This document shows, one piece after another, positions 1-9,701 of a stretch of 64,000 nucleotides of DNA. The position numbers were made by a program, and so were the translations under genes. The notes beneath the pieces were generated by a model, which was not told the origin of the DNA, made no database searches, and saw only the letters and a program-made list of their open reading frames with translations. Numbering within the stretch: position 1 is the first letter of the stretch; every line of letters starts with the position of its first letter. The stretch comes from Albibacterium sp963696875 (GTDB lineage: Bacteria; Bacteroidota; Bacteroidia; Sphingobacteriales; Sphingobacteriaceae), in NCBI GenBank assembly GCA_963696875.1, contig CAVOLQ010000002.1:372001-436000 (forward strand). Direction: 5' to 3'.

Positions 1-53
1 CTGATACAATTGTTGTAGAAGAAGTTGTTGCTGATTCTGCTGAAGCAAACTAA
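1..53 (+). CDS. C-terminal tail of an unidentified protein (5' end outside window)
   Basis: An open frame enters from the left edge (in frame from base 3) and stops at TAA 51-53. The visible tail reads DTIVVEEVVADSAEAN, which is acidic and too short to assign to a family. A strong hairpin with a T-run follows 30 bases later, as expected behind the last gene of a transcription unit. That context is the only support for it being a real gene end. Confidence 0.5.
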   Translation, partial: DTIVVEEVVADSAEAN

Positions 54-83
54 GCTTAATACAAGAATTACTTTTAACAGATA

Positions 84-113
84 AAAAAGCCTGCATTTTC
101 ATGTAGGCTTTTT
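84..113 (+). terminator. intrinsic terminator behind the left-edge gene
   Basis: A 13-bp stem (84-96 with 101-113, one G-U pair) closes a TTTC loop. The 3' arm ends in a T-run, so A-tract and T-tract flank the GC-rich part. It separates the left-edge gene from the purB promoter. Confidence 0.8.
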
Positions 114-133
114 TATTATTGCAATTTAATATA

Positions 134-165
134 ATTGCGTAGCGCATTCTCTTTGTTTATCTTTG
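134..165 (+). promoter_or_regulatory. Bacteroidota-type promoter of purB
   Basis: ATTG (134-137) and TATCTTTG (158-165) are separated by 20 bases, close to the TTTG/TAnnTTTG consensus of the Bacteroidota primary sigma factor. It lies 24 bases upstream of the ATG at 190. It overlaps the upstream TTG at 163 and so argues against that start. Confidence 0.65.
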
Positions 166-189
166 TACATAATAACGAAAAATCAAAAA

Positions 190-1545
190 ATGACGCTTTC
201 TCCTCTCACTGCAATTTCTCCAATTGATGGTCGATATCATTCCTCCACAAAAGATTTATCTAATTTTTTTTCAGAAAGTGCACTTATAAAATTTAGAGTG
301 TATATCGAAGTTGAATATTTTATCGCATTATGCCTAGAAAATATTCCGCAATTAACATCTTTTGATCATTCAAAATTCTCTGACCTTAGAGAAATATACA
401 CTCAGTTTAGTTTGGCTGATGCTCAAAAAGTGAAAGAAATTGAGAAAACAACGAATCATGACGTAAAGGCTGTAGAGTATTTCATCAAAGAAAGATTTGA
501 TATCCTGGGCTTAGAACGTTATAAAGAATTTATCCATTTTGGACTAACATCGCAGGATATTAATAACACAGCAATCCCACATGCGTGGAAGGCGGCATTA
601 TCAGAAGTCTATTTTCCGTTCATAAATGAAGTGCATGAGCTACTAAAAAGCTTTGCAGTGGATTGGAAAGACGTCCCTCTACTTGCTCGTACACATGGCC
701 AAGCTGCATCTCCTACTTTATTAGGGAAAGAGATACTCGTATTTTCAGAGCGTTTAGAATCACAATTATCCCAAATTAAAAACATCCCTTACTCTGCAAA
801 ATTTGGCGGAGCGACAGGTAATTTTAACGCACATCATGTTGCATATCCACATATTGATTGGCCACTATTTGGAAACGAATTTATCAACTCACAATTGGGT
901 TTGCACCGCTCTACGATAACGACCCAAATTGAGCATTACGACAATTTCGCGGCACACTGTGACGCCTTAAAGCGCATAAATACAATTCTGATTGACTTGT
1001 GCAGAGATATTTGGACATACATCTCTATGGATTACTTCAAACAACAAATCGACGCAGGTCAAGTGGGCTCGTCCGCAATGCCACACAAAGTAAACCCAAT
1101 TGATTTTGAGAACGCGGAGGGGAATCTGGGAATTGCAAATGCTTTATTCGAGCATTTTGCGGCTAAACTTCCTATTTCTAGACTACAAAGAGACTTGACA
1201 GATTCAACGGTCTTAAGAAATATAGGGGTCCCCCTATCACATACTTTGATTGCCTTAAAATCTATTCTTCGTGGATTGAACAAATTAATACTAAACGAAA
1301 CGATCATCCGCAAGGATCTAGAAAATAATTGGGCAGTAGTTGCTGAAGGGATTCAAACTATCTTAAGAAGAGAGGGATACCCTAACCCTTATGAAGCTTT
1401 AAAAGACTTGACTAGAACGAATGAAGGCATCAACAAAGAGACAATAGCTCGATTCGTTGAAAGATTAGATGTTTCTGAATCGGTAAAAGACGAAATTAAG
1501 AAAATTACTCCTTGGAATTACACAGGCATAAGCCCGAAATATTAG
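190..1545 (+). CDS. purB: adenylosuccinate lyase
   Basis: The enzyme cleaves SAICAR to AICAR plus fumarate and adenylosuccinate to AMP plus fumarate, two cytoplasmic steps of purine synthesis. The 451-residue product has the fumarase/aspartase superfamily signature SSAMPHKVNP near residue 294. Its N-terminus (TLSPLTAISPIDGRY) matches the long, E. coli-like PurB class (about 456 residues). The open frame extends to a TTG at 163, but that codon lies inside the -7 box, so ATG 190 is chosen. purN, purH and purA are elsewhere in the window, so purine genes are dispersed and not in one operon. Identification is firm from the family motif and full length. Confidence 0.96.
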   Translation: MTLSPLTAISPIDGRYHSSTKDLSNFFSESALIKFRVYIEVEYFIALCLENIPQLTSFDHSKFSDLREIYTQFSLADAQKVKEIEKTTNHDVKAVEYFIKERFDILGLERYKEFIHFGLTSQDINNTAIPHAWKAALSEVYFPFINEVHELLKSFAVDWKDVPLLARTHGQAASPTLLGKEILVFSERLESQLSQIKNIPYSAKFGGATGNFNAHHVAYPHIDWPLFGNEFINSQLGLHRSTITTQIEHYDNFAAHCDALKRINTILIDLCRDIWTYISMDYFKQQIDAGQVGSSAMPHKVNPIDFENAEGNLGIANALFEHFAAKLPISRLQRDLTDSTVLRNIGVPLSHTLIALKSILRGLNKLILNETIIRKDLENNWAVVAEGIQTILRREGYPNPYEALKDLTRTNEGINKETIARFVERLDVSESVKDEIKKITPWNYTGISPKY

Positions 1546-1643
1546 GATATATTTAATAGAATTGTCACAAATAATGAGTCGGGATCGTCAAATGTAATAT
1601 CATAAGTTATTATACGTATAATTGTAATTTAATAAAAACAAAA

Positions 1644-2204
1644 ATGGCAACTATAAAAATATATACAGAAGATACTCCTAATCCGGCAACTAAAAAGTTT
1701 TTGGTTAACAAACTATTGATTAACGGCTCTTTAGATTTTGCAGATGCTGAAGCTGCACAGACTTCTCCTTTTGCAAAGGAACTTTTCAAATTTAACTTTG
1801 TTGCTGGTGTGTTTTTTGCGAGCAATTTTGTAACAGTTACTAAAACCGAAGATAGTGACTGGAATGATATTGAGGAAATTTTAAAAGAATTTGTTAAAGG
1901 CGCGGTAGAGTCTGAACTATTGATTCAGGAGGTACCCCATGATGAAAATGTCAACTTTGAGGGGTCCGACATTGAAAAAAAGATACAACAGATCCTACAT
2001 GATTACGTTCGCCCTGCAGTAGAACAAGATGGTGGTGCTATTGCCTTCCAATCCTTTGATGAAAATGAAGGAATAGTTACGGTTGAACTTCGTGGATCAT
2101 GCAGTGGATGTCCATCTTCTATGATTACACTAAAAGCAGGAATCGAAGGACTTTTAAAGAGAATGGTCCCAGAAGTACAAGAGGTAGTTGCAGATTCTTT
2201 ATAA
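1644..2204 (+). CDS. Nfu-type iron-sulfur cluster scaffold/carrier protein
   Basis: This is a 186-residue two-domain protein. Residues about 1-90 resemble the Nfu N-terminal domain (opening IKIYTEDTPNPATKKF). Residues about 105-186 are a NifU-like domain with the cluster-binding CSGC motif near residues 153-156. Such proteins accept and deliver Fe-S clusters to apo-enzymes in the cytoplasm. The gene stands alone after purB and ends only 4 bases from the convergent suhB stop. Full-length and intact. The exact client proteins cannot be read from the sequence. Confidence 0.93.
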   Translation: MATIKIYTEDTPNPATKKFLVNKLLINGSLDFADAEAAQTSPFAKELFKFNFVAGVFFASNFVTVTKTEDSDWNDIEEILKEFVKGAVESELLIQEVPHDENVNFEGSDIEKKIQQILHDYVRPAVEQDGGAIAFQSFDENEGIVTVELRGSCSGCPSSMITLKAGIEGLLKRMVPEVQEVVADSL

Positions 2205-2208
2205 GCAT

Positions 2209-3000
2209 TTATAAAAACGACTTCTTAATTTCGGCATACACAAGATCGGTCATTATTGGGTTTCCAGCTATGATCGATCCTTTTTCCAGCATATTTTCTT
2301 CTCCACGAAAATCCATCACTTTCCCTCCTGCCTCCTTGATTAATAAAATACCTGCTGCTATATCGTAATTATTTAAATTGAACTCAAAAAAGCAGTCAAA
2401 CCTAGCGCAAGCTACATAAGCTAAATCAACAGCTGCAGAGCCAATTCGACGTATTCCTCGTGTATTTTGCATCATCGTCTTAAACACAACTAGGTACTCG
2501 TCTAGGAATTCATCTGAACGAAATGGGAATCCTGTTGCTAGCAGGGAACTTGAAAGAGAAGCTGTATTTGAAACTGAAATGGGATTTCCATTGAGAAATG
2601 CACCTCCATTTTTCCAAGCGGTGAAACATTCCTTGCGATTAATTTCGTAAACCACACCTACTATTAAAATTCCTCGAAAAGTCAGCGCAATGCTGATACT
2701 AAACGTTGGAATTCCGTGAATGAAATTTGTAGTACCATCTAACGGATCTATTATCCATTTATATTCATTCCCTTCCTTTGAAAGGGTTAGTTCTTCCGTG
2801 ATAAATCCCGCTTCAGGAATTAAGGGAATTAACGCTTCTGTTATTAACCGCTCTGCCTCTCTATCAACATAAGAAACTAGATCATGAAGTCCCTTTTCTT
2901 TCACCTCAGCGATAGAGAAATTTAACTGTTCCTCTTGGATGTATTTTCCTACAGATTTAGCAATCAAAGCCACTTCTAAACAAAGCTTTTCCAAATCCAT
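2209..3000 (-). CDS. suhB: inositol monophosphatase family protein
   Basis: The 263-residue product carries all metal-binding motifs of the family: ITEEL near residue 91, the IDPLDGTTNF signature near residue 110, and GSAAVDLAYVA near residue 211. The family hydrolyses phosphate from inositol-1-phosphate and related substrates using Mg2+. In many bacteria the SuhB homologue also acts in rRNA transcription. Length is typical. It lies 30 bases downstream of lgt on the same strand and may be co-transcribed with it. The substrate cannot be told from the sequence, so the symbol reflects family membership. Confidence 0.9.
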   Translation of the reverse strand: MDLEKLCLEVALIAKSVGKYIQEEQLNFSIAEVKEKGLHDLVSYVDREAERLITEALIPLIPEAGFITEELTLSKEGNEYKWIIDPLDGTTNFIHGIPTFSISIALTFRGILIVGVVYEINRKECFTAWKNGGAFLNGNPISVSNTASLSSSLLATGFPFRSDEFLDEYLVVFKTMMQNTRGIRRIGSAAVDLAYVACARFDCFFEFNLNNYDIAAGILLIKEAGGKVMDFRGEENMLEKGSIIAGNPIMTDLVYAEIKKSFL

Positions 3001-3030
3001 AATATTGTGTTATCGTCGTACCTTTATTTC

Positions 3031-4209
3031 TTAGTTCATTTGCGGTGCAACCGTCTCAGGATGTTTCTTTGCATAGTCTAAACTCCAAAAGATGCCAATA
3101 ATACCAGCGATAACCATAAAGACGGAGATCATTTCCGCTTGTGTAAAGCTCAAACCAAAAGCATTATATTTTGAATTCACGCGAATCAACTCAATAGTAA
3201 ATCGCTCCACACCGCTCATAATTAAATAAATAGCAAATAACATACCCGCAGTTCTGATTCTCTTACGCAGGAACCATAAGGCTCCAAACAGAATTAAACA
3301 GGCAATAAATTCATAAAAGGATGTCGGATAAACAGGAACAGGAAGAACATGACAAAATTTACCTGTACAACCTTCAATAGGGACGCCATAATCTAGCACA
3401 TTATGTCTAAAGTCAAAAGACCAAACCCAATCTGGTGCCCAGCTCAACCACGAGGGTTTAGGGTTAACATTTTCAATCCCCCAGTCTCCATCTCCAGACA
3501 TCTGACAACCAATCCTTCCAATGCCATATGCGAGCATCATTCCAACCCCGCCAATATCTAGCATATGCGGTGGCTTAATTCCATATTTATTAGCAACAAA
3601 TAATACAGCCGCCCCACCACAAATCAAACCACCGTAAAAAGTAAGACCCGAAAAAGAAAATATACCTTCAATAGGATCGCGCATAAACTCATCCCAATAT
3701 TCTAAATTGTGAAAAATTTTAGCACCCAACAAACCACAAACTGCTGCCCAAACTAAGATATTCCCCATTAATTGGTGTGGTAAAACTGCTTCTTGAACAG
3801 TTTTAGGTTTAGGCAATTGCTGCTTTTTCTTTTCAGAATGCACCCAATATACAAAGAGCGCTCCTAAGGCAACACCACCAAAAAGGTTTCCTTTAGTCGA
3901 AAATAAAAAACTTTGCGGATCTTGTACTAGCTCGCTATAATTGAAAAAGGCATATATAAGCTTATATCCAACCAAAAATCCTAAAATTCCATTTAAAATC
4001 ATCTCAGATGTACTTGCAGGTTTGCCCAGGATAACCGTACGCTTATAGGGTTTTATTAGACCTTCTTTTTCTTTTCGTTGGGTTTCTTTCGTAAATACTG
4101 TATAACCAGCAAAAAAAGCGAGGGCAACGAAAAAACCGAACGTTTGAATAGGCATAGGAATAAATATTCCTGTCAAGTATTCTATTAAATGGGATAGGGT
4201 TGGAAACAT
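3031..4209 (-). CDS. lgt: prolipoprotein diacylglyceryl transferase
   Basis: Lgt transfers diacylglycerol from phosphatidylglycerol to the lipobox cysteine of prolipoproteins, the first step of lipoprotein maturation in the inner membrane. The 392-residue polytopic protein has the signature stretch GRIGCQMSGDGDWG near residue 230. It also has a conserved C-terminal part (PTSFYEF, then helices). It is about 100 residues longer than the E. coli enzyme, with extra hydrophilic segments near residues 35-60 and 115-140; long forms are usual in Bacteroidota. A TATCTTTA box sits 4 bases upstream of the ATG. The lipoproteins at 29928 and 60947 are potential substrates. Confidence 0.93.
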   Translation of the reverse strand: MFPTLSHLIEYLTGIFIPMPIQTFGFFVALAFFAGYTVFTKETQRKEKEGLIKPYKRTVILGKPASTSEMILNGILGFLVGYKLIYAFFNYSELVQDPQSFLFSTKGNLFGGVALGALFVYWVHSEKKKQQLPKPKTVQEAVLPHQLMGNILVWAAVCGLLGAKIFHNLEYWDEFMRDPIEGIFSFSGLTFYGGLICGGAAVLFVANKYGIKPPHMLDIGGVGMMLAYGIGRIGCQMSGDGDWGIENVNPKPSWLSWAPDWVWSFDFRHNVLDYGVPIEGCTGKFCHVLPVPVYPTSFYEFIACLILFGALWFLRKRIRTAGMLFAIYLIMSGVERFTIELIRVNSKYNAFGLSFTQAEMISVFMVIAGIIGIFWSLDYAKKHPETVAPQMN

Positions 4210-4213
4210 GCGC

Positions 4214-4221
4214 TAAAGATA
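4214..4221 (-). promoter_or_regulatory. probable -7 box of lgt, abutting the start codon
   Basis: On the minus strand this reads TATCTTTA (7 of 8 against TAnnTTTG) and is separated from the lgt ATG by only 4 bases. I see no good -33 TTTG. If real, the lgt message would be leaderless or nearly so. Confidence 0.4.
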
Positions 4222-4321
4222 GTTTTTTTTAACCTTACATGCCAATATTAGCTTTAAAATTAAAACTTTTTCCGCGAATTAACGTTTATACAGTAAACTT
4301 TTTAATCTTTAAATAAGAAAA

Positions 4322-4531
4322 ATGAAAGGAATTGGAGTAATAGTGTTGGTTTTAGGGATAATTATGTTGATTTGGACCGGATTTTCCTATACCAAAAAAG
4401 AAAAAATTATTGATATCGGACCTTTAGAAGTAAATGCTGACAAGGAAAAGCAAATAAATTGGCCTCCTTATATTGGAGGAATCCTGATAATAGGAGGCAT
4501 TATTATCTTGCTAGTCGGCAAAAGGAAATGA
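4322..4531 (+). CDS. small two-helix membrane protein of unknown function
   Basis: This is a 69-residue protein with two hydrophobic segments (about residues 4-22 and 47-65) around a polar loop. The loop contains the pattern KEKIIDIGPLEVN, which I recognise from short conserved hypothetical membrane proteins in many bacteria; I know no assigned function. It stands alone between lgt (divergent) and citrate synthase (convergent). The gene is followed by a hairpin, which supports it being expressed. Confidence 0.7.
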   Translation: MKGIGVIVLVLGIIMLIWTGFSYTKKEKIIDIGPLEVNADKEKQINWPPYIGGILIIGGIIILLVGKRK

Positions 4532-4540
4532 AATCAATGC

Positions 4541-4583
4541 CTAAATCGGAGAGAAATCAATAAATTGAATCGCTCCGATTTAG
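4541..4583. terminator. hairpin between convergent genes
   Basis: An 11-bp perfect inverted repeat (4541-4551 with 4573-4583, arm CTAAATCGGAG) has a 21-base loop. It sits exactly between the stop of the small membrane protein and the stop of citrate synthase, so it probably serves both strands. No long T-run is present. Confidence 0.55.
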
Positions 4584-4596
4584 CTGACAAATTACT

Positions 4597-5887
4597 TTAA
4601 TCTCGTTTTTCAACTTTTGTATAACTCCTTTCAGTATATCCAGTATATATTTGGCGTGGTCTTCCTATAGGTTCTTTGTTTGCACGCATTTCCTTCCACT
4701 GAGCTATCCACCCTGGTAATCTTCCCAAAGCAAATAATACGGTAAACATATTAGTAGGAAAACCCAATGCACGATAAATGATACCAGAATAGAAATCAAC
4801 GTTCGGATATAGTTTTCGTTCGATAAAATATGGATCGCTTAATGCTGTATCTTCAAGTTTTTTCGCAATCTCTAGAATCGGATCATCAATGCCCAAATGC
4901 TCTAACAAATCATCGGATGCCTTTTTGATAATCTTAGCGCGTGGATCAAAGTTCTTATATACCCTGTGTCCAAAGCCCATTAGTCGGAATGGATCGTTTT
5001 TATCTTTTGCTTTAGCAATCCACTTTTCGCTGTCACCCCCATCATTTTGAATTGCTTCTCAGCATCTCGATCACAGCTTGATTTGCACCTCCGTGCAAAG
5101 GTCCCCAGAGCGCTGAAATCCCGGCAGAAACAGACGCGAATAAGTTTGCATCAGACGAACCTACCATTCTTACGGTTGAAGTGGAGCAGTTTTGTTCATG
5201 ATCAGCATGCAAAATCAAAAGCTTATTTAAAGCAGCCACTTTTATTGGGTCCGTTTCTATTTTCTCTGTCAATTGACCGAAAGTCATGTTTAAAAAATTA
5301 GTAACATAATCCAGACTATTGGTTGGATAAAGAACAGGGTGCCCCAATGATTTTTTATAAATCCAGGATACAATGGTAGGCATCTTTGCCAATAATTTCA
5401 TGATGGTTAGATTTTCTTCTTCTTCTGTAGCATTCACGTTTAAAGATTCAGGATAAAAAGCAGATAAAGCGCCTACCAAAGCAGATAGCTGCCCCATGGG
5501 ATGGGATTTGGAAGGAAATCCATCAAAAAACTTTTTCATATCCTCGTGAATCAAGGTATGTTTTCGAATACTCATTCGGAATGTCTCATCCTGCATCTTA
5601 GTCGGCAACTCTCCAAAAATTAATAAATAAGCGACCTCCATAAAAGACGACTCCTCAGCTAATTGTTCAATAGGATATCCACGATATCTAAGGATCCCCT
5701 TCTCACCATCGAGGAAAGTAATGGCACTTTTTGTGGCTCCGGTATTTTTATAACCAGGATCCAAAGTGATAAATCCCGACTGATCTCTGATTTTTGAAAT
5801 ATCAATTGCATTTTCATTTTCCGTACCTAAAATGACGGGCAACTCATAAGTGTTTTCTCCTATTTTTAATAACGCTTTATCGGACAT
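4597..5887 (-). pseudogene. gltA: citrate synthase, reading frame broken by one extra base
   Basis: Citrate synthase condenses acetyl-CoA and oxaloacetate at the entry to the TCA cycle. Residues 1-281 are read from 5887 to 5042 and end shortly after PLHGGANQAVIEML, which holds the first catalytic His. The rest is in another frame: EAIQNDGGDSEKW, then MGFGHRVYKN with the second catalytic His, then DFYSGIIYRALG with the catalytic Asp, ending at 4597. Removing one base near 5059 (CTGAGAAGC to CTGGAAGC on the coding strand) restores a continuous protein of about 428 residues, the normal length. No other damage is visible, so a sequencing error or a very recent mutation is likelier than an old pseudogene. 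A strong -7 box lies upstream. Confidence 0.9.
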
Positions 5888-5910
5888 ATATATAATATTG
5901 ATTTTTCTAA

Positions 5911-5918
5911 CAAAGATA
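5911..5918 (-). promoter_or_regulatory. -7 box of citrate synthase
   Basis: The minus strand reads TATCTTTG, a perfect TAnnTTTG match identical to the purB and mreB boxes, 23 bases before the ATG. No matching TTTG is present at the usual distance. Confidence 0.5.
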
Positions 5919-6013
5919 GATATAAATGCTATGGTAGCATAATGTCTATGTCAAAATTTTCTACTTTAATTAATTATTAATTTAGAAGTGTAATTTAATT
6001 CTTGACTTTTGGA

Positions 6014-7267
6014 TTAAACATTAATGTTTTGTTCAGAAGCCGGCGCCAATTTATTTCCCATCAGCTTATTTACCAACATTGCAGATACAGTATCTCCAGT
6101 TGAATTTATTACCGTTGCCAAAGGATCTACTAAAGCACCAATAATCATTACCGCTGGGATAGCTTCAACAGGTAATCCATAAACCGTAATCATCAATAAC
6201 TCCCCAATAAACCCTCCACTAGGTATCCCACCAGCCACTATACTGACCAATACAGTAATTCCTAAGGCAGAAATTAACGTACTAGGCTCCATGAAATCTC
6301 TTCCAATTATTGAAAAAGCAGTTACAATTTTAACAATAGAGGAAAGGGACGAACCATCTTTGTGAAGCGATGCGCCTAAAGGAACAACAACATTCCCTAT
6401 TTCTTCTTGTACACCCATGGCCTTAGATGCAGCTAAATTCACGGGAATGCACGCAAAACTACTGCAAGTACTGAGGGCAGTGATAGAGGGCAAAATATTA
6501 TTTTTCCAGTACCTTTTTATTCCATTTGTTCGATAAGCAATAAAAGCATAGAAACTAAAAAAAACGAAGAAATAAACAGTTCCCCAAATATAGTACACTG
6601 CTAAAGGCTTAGCATAAACACCAAACAATTGGGGACCAATGGTGCCTACCTGAAATGCAAAATAGGCTCCTAAACCTATCGGAGCAAGCTTCATTATAAA
6701 TGTCAAAAGCGTTTTCATTACCTCATTTCCGGAATAAAGGAACTGTCTAAAACTCTTCCCTTCAGGACCCGATTTTAAAGCAGCCATACCTACCAAAAAT
6801 GAAAAAATGATAAATGCCAACATATGCTGCCGTGAAAGCAATTGACCGAACTCATTTACCGTCAAGAATTCAACTACAGAATTACCCCAACTTGCTAAAG
6901 ACTCATCAGGTAAAACCACAGTAGAGCTAATATTGGGGGGTGTAAATTTTAAGGGAAAAAACCAAAAAACAACGATTATAGATATAGCTGCTAAAAGGAC
7001 AGTTCCCAAAAAAACCAGAGACATATAGCTGATTATCTTACCTAGCCGATGATCTTGACCAATATTAGAAACTGCAGAAGTAATTGCAAAAAAGATAAGA
7101 GGACTAACAGCAGTGAATAATAAGTTTAAGAAGATATCGCCAATCGGCTTTATATATATTACCCAACTAGAAGCAAATACTCCTATAACGCTTCCTAAAC
7201 TTATTCCAATGAGCAATAAAATAAGGCTCTTGTAGCTCTTAAAAAAGCCTGGCTGCTTTGTATCCAT
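6014..7267 (-). CDS. dicarboxylate/amino acid:cation symporter
   Basis: This is a 417-residue inner-membrane transporter of the DAACS family (GltP/DctA type), which takes up glutamate, aspartate or C4-dicarboxylates with H+ or Na+. Visible family marks are the serine-rich re-entrant loop TCSSFACIPVN near residue 260, the second hairpin region VAGGIPSGGF near residue 340, and the substrate/cation site DPLATVINSTGD near residue 385. There are about eight hydrophobic segments. Length is normal. It lies 126 bases upstream of citrate synthase on the same strand; a link with TCA-cycle substrate uptake is plausible but inferred. The substrate cannot be fixed from the sequence. Confidence 0.9.
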   Translation of the reverse strand: MDTKQPGFFKSYKSLILLLIGISLGSVIGVFASSWVIYIKPIGDIFLNLLFTAVSPLIFFAITSAVSNIGQDHRLGKIISYMSLVFLGTVLLAAISIIVVFWFFPLKFTPPNISSTVVLPDESLASWGNSVVEFLTVNEFGQLLSRQHMLAFIIFSFLVGMAALKSGPEGKSFRQFLYSGNEVMKTLLTFIMKLAPIGLGAYFAFQVGTIGPQLFGVYAKPLAVYYIWGTVYFFVFFSFYAFIAYRTNGIKRYWKNNILPSITALSTCSSFACIPVNLAASKAMGVQEEIGNVVVPLGASLHKDGSSLSSIVKIVTAFSIIGRDFMEPSTLISALGITVLVSIVAGGIPSGGFIGELLMITVYGLPVEAIPAVMIIGALVDPLATVINSTGDTVSAMLVNKLMGNKLAPASEQNINV

Positions 7268-7319
7268 TGAATACTAATGTAAAGATTTTTCTCTAATAAT
7301 ATACTGTAGATTATATAAA

Positions 7320-9605
7320 TTATCCAAACTTCTTCAATAAGGCAGCGAGTTTCGACTCCATATTTTCCGTGCCTGAACGTTCTATTTTCTTGTTCAGCCC
7401 GCCGTTAGTGTGATTTGGTTTCGCTTTTGATGTAGATTTTTTTACTCTATAGCCATTGGATTTTTCATCTTCCTTTTCTAACCTATCAGTTTTCATAGAC
7501 AACGCTATTCTCTTTCGTACAACGTCAACTTCAACAACTGTTACTTCTACCGTTTGGTTTACACGTACAATATCATTCGGATCTTTGACAAAATGATTAG
7601 CTAATTGACTCAAATGTACCAAGCCATCTTGATGGACTCCAATATCCACAAAAGCGCCAAATTTAGTAATGTTTGTTACTTTGCCATGCAGTTTCAAGCC
7701 TACTTTCAAGTCAGAAATTTCATTCACCCCTTCTGCAAAAGCAAAATGCTCAAACTTATCTCTTGGATCACGACCTGGTTTGGAAAGCTCGGCCATGATA
7801 TCTGTTAAAGTTGGCAATCCAATGGTTTCACCTACATAATTTTTTAATGAAACTTGCTTTCTTAAGTCCTCATTTTTAAGAAGATCTTCAATCGAACAAC
7901 CGATATCTTTAGCCATTTTATTAACCAGTTCATATCGCTCTGGATGCACAGCACTCGAGTCTAAAGGATTTTTAGAGTCGGGAATTCTTAAGAATCCAGC
8001 AGATTGTTCGAAGGCCTTATCGCCCAATCTGGCAACCTTCTTCAACTGACTTCTATCCCTAAATGCACCATGCTCATTTCTATAATCAATAATATTTTGA
8101 GCTAAACTTGGCCCTAATCCAGAAACATAGGATAGAATCTCTCGTGAAGCCGTATTTAAAGAAACGCCCACCGAGTTCACACACGAAACAACAACATCAT
8201 CAAGTGAACTTTGCAATTTACTTTGGTCAACATCATGTTGATACTGCCCTACCCCTATAGATTTCGGATCAATTTTAACCAATTCGGCTAAAGGATCCAT
8301 CAAGCGGCGACCTATTGAAACTGCCCCTCTCACGGTAATATCCTGATCGGGAAATTCATCTCTGGCTACTTTAGATGCCGAATAAATAGAAGCCCCGCTT
8401 TCATTGACCATGACTATTGAGCAATTTGCTAAACCCAACTTTTTTACAAATGCTTCTGTTTCTCGACCAGCAGTTCCATTTCCGATTGCGATTGCTTCTA
8501 TTCTATACTTTTCAACAAAGTCTTTTATAATTTCTGCAGCTTCCTCCTTCCTTGAAATGCCTACATGGGGAAATACAGTGGTATTGACCAATAACTTCCC
8601 TTGCTCATCCAAACAAACTAGCTTACATCCCGTCCGATAGCCAGGATCAAGTGCCAGTATTCGCTTCTGACCCATGGGAGCTTCTAACAAAAGTTGACGC
8701 ACATTCTCAGCAAATACCTTTATGGCTTCCTCATCTGCTCTCTGACGTGTCACTAACCTAATTTCTGTCTCAATAGACGGCCTAATTAGTCGTTTAAAGC
8801 TATCTTCAATAGCTAATCTTACTTGGCCCGCCTGATCGTTCGAAGTATGAATAAAAAGACTGTCAACAATTGCGATTGCTTCTTCGGAAGGAACCTCAAG
8901 ATCAAGGTTTAAAAACTGCTCCTTTTCGCCTCTTCTCATGGCTAATAGACGATGCGACGCAATTCCCTTAACAGGTTCGCGCCAATCGAAATAATCCTTA
9001 TATTTTTGCCCAAACTCTTCCTGTCCTTCAATTACTTTAGAGTAGAACTTACCTGCTTCTAAAAATAAATCCCGTATTTTCGTTCTTACTTCAAGATTTT
9101 CAGCAATAACTTCAGCTACAATATCTCGGGCACCTGATAAAGCGTCGTCTATATTATCAACCTTCTTTTCCGAATCAATAAACTTTTCTGCAAATTCTAC
9201 TAAGTTTCCCTCTTTTTGCTCTATAAGAAAATCCGCAAGCTCTTCCAAGCCCTTTTCCCTCGCCATACTTGCACGTGTTCTACGCTTCGGTTTATAGGGA
9301 AGGTAAATATCCTCTAGGCGGCTCATAGTATCCGCTTTTATAATCAATTCACGAAGACCGGCACTTAGAAGGTTCTGCTCCTCAAGTGACTTCAATATCG
9401 CTTCCTTTCTTTTATCAAGTTCCTGAAGTCGCTTTAAACTATCACGAATCCCAGCAATTTCAACTTCGTCTAACCCACCGGTAAGTTCTTTACGATAGCG
9501 CGCAATAAAAGGGATAGTACCCCCCTCTTTTAGTAAGCTAATGGTAGCCCCTACGTACTTTTCCGCCAAAGAAAGTTCCTGTGCTATCTGATAGTCATAG
9601 TTCAT
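7320..9605 (-). CDS. tex: Tex family RNA-binding protein
   Basis: This is a 761-residue Tex/YhgF homologue. In order: an N-terminal helical Tex region (about 1-190), the YqgF-like RNase-H-fold domain opening with LALDPGYRTGCK near residue 320, helix-hairpin-helix segments (about 470-560; SYVSGLGPSLAQNI), and an S1 RNA-binding domain near residues 635-705 (GKVTNITKFGAFVDIGVHQD). The basic tail (about 715-750) is variable. Tex proteins act on transcription or RNA and support stress fitness; the biochemical role is still loosely defined. Complete and typical in length, 52 bases downstream of the symporter start on the same strand. Confidence 0.95.
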   Translation of the reverse strand: MNYDYQIAQELSLAEKYVGATISLLKEGGTIPFIARYRKELTGGLDEVEIAGIRDSLKRLQELDKRKEAILKSLEEQNLLSAGLRELIIKADTMSRLEDIYLPYKPKRRTRASMAREKGLEELADFLIEQKEGNLVEFAEKFIDSEKKVDNIDDALSGARDIVAEVIAENLEVRTKIRDLFLEAGKFYSKVIEGQEEFGQKYKDYFDWREPVKGIASHRLLAMRRGEKEQFLNLDLEVPSEEAIAIVDSLFIHTSNDQAGQVRLAIEDSFKRLIRPSIETEIRLVTRQRADEEAIKVFAENVRQLLLEAPMGQKRILALDPGYRTGCKLVCLDEQGKLLVNTTVFPHVGISRKEEAAEIIKDFVEKYRIEAIAIGNGTAGRETEAFVKKLGLANCSIVMVNESGASIYSASKVARDEFPDQDITVRGAVSIGRRLMDPLAELVKIDPKSIGVGQYQHDVDQSKLQSSLDDVVVSCVNSVGVSLNTASREILSYVSGLGPSLAQNIIDYRNEHGAFRDRSQLKKVARLGDKAFEQSAGFLRIPDSKNPLDSSAVHPERYELVNKMAKDIGCSIEDLLKNEDLRKQVSLKNYVGETIGLPTLTDIMAELSKPGRDPRDKFEHFAFAEGVNEISDLKVGLKLHGKVTNITKFGAFVDIGVHQDGLVHLSQLANHFVKDPNDIVRVNQTVEVTVVEVDVVRKRIALSMKTDRLEKEDEKSNGYRVKKSTSKAKPNHTNGGLNKKIERSGTENMESKLAALLKKFG

Positions 9606-9701
9606 AGTAAAAAGAAATTTTGTTTAGTGCATTAGAGTAAATCACTTATTTAAGTGATATGATATATAAGGAATTAAACGAAATGATTAATCAGTATTTG
9701 A

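Noticed and set aside
163..189. TTG-initiated N-terminal extension of purB
   Set aside because: The TTG lies inside the TATCTTTG promoter box, and ATG 190 matches family starts.
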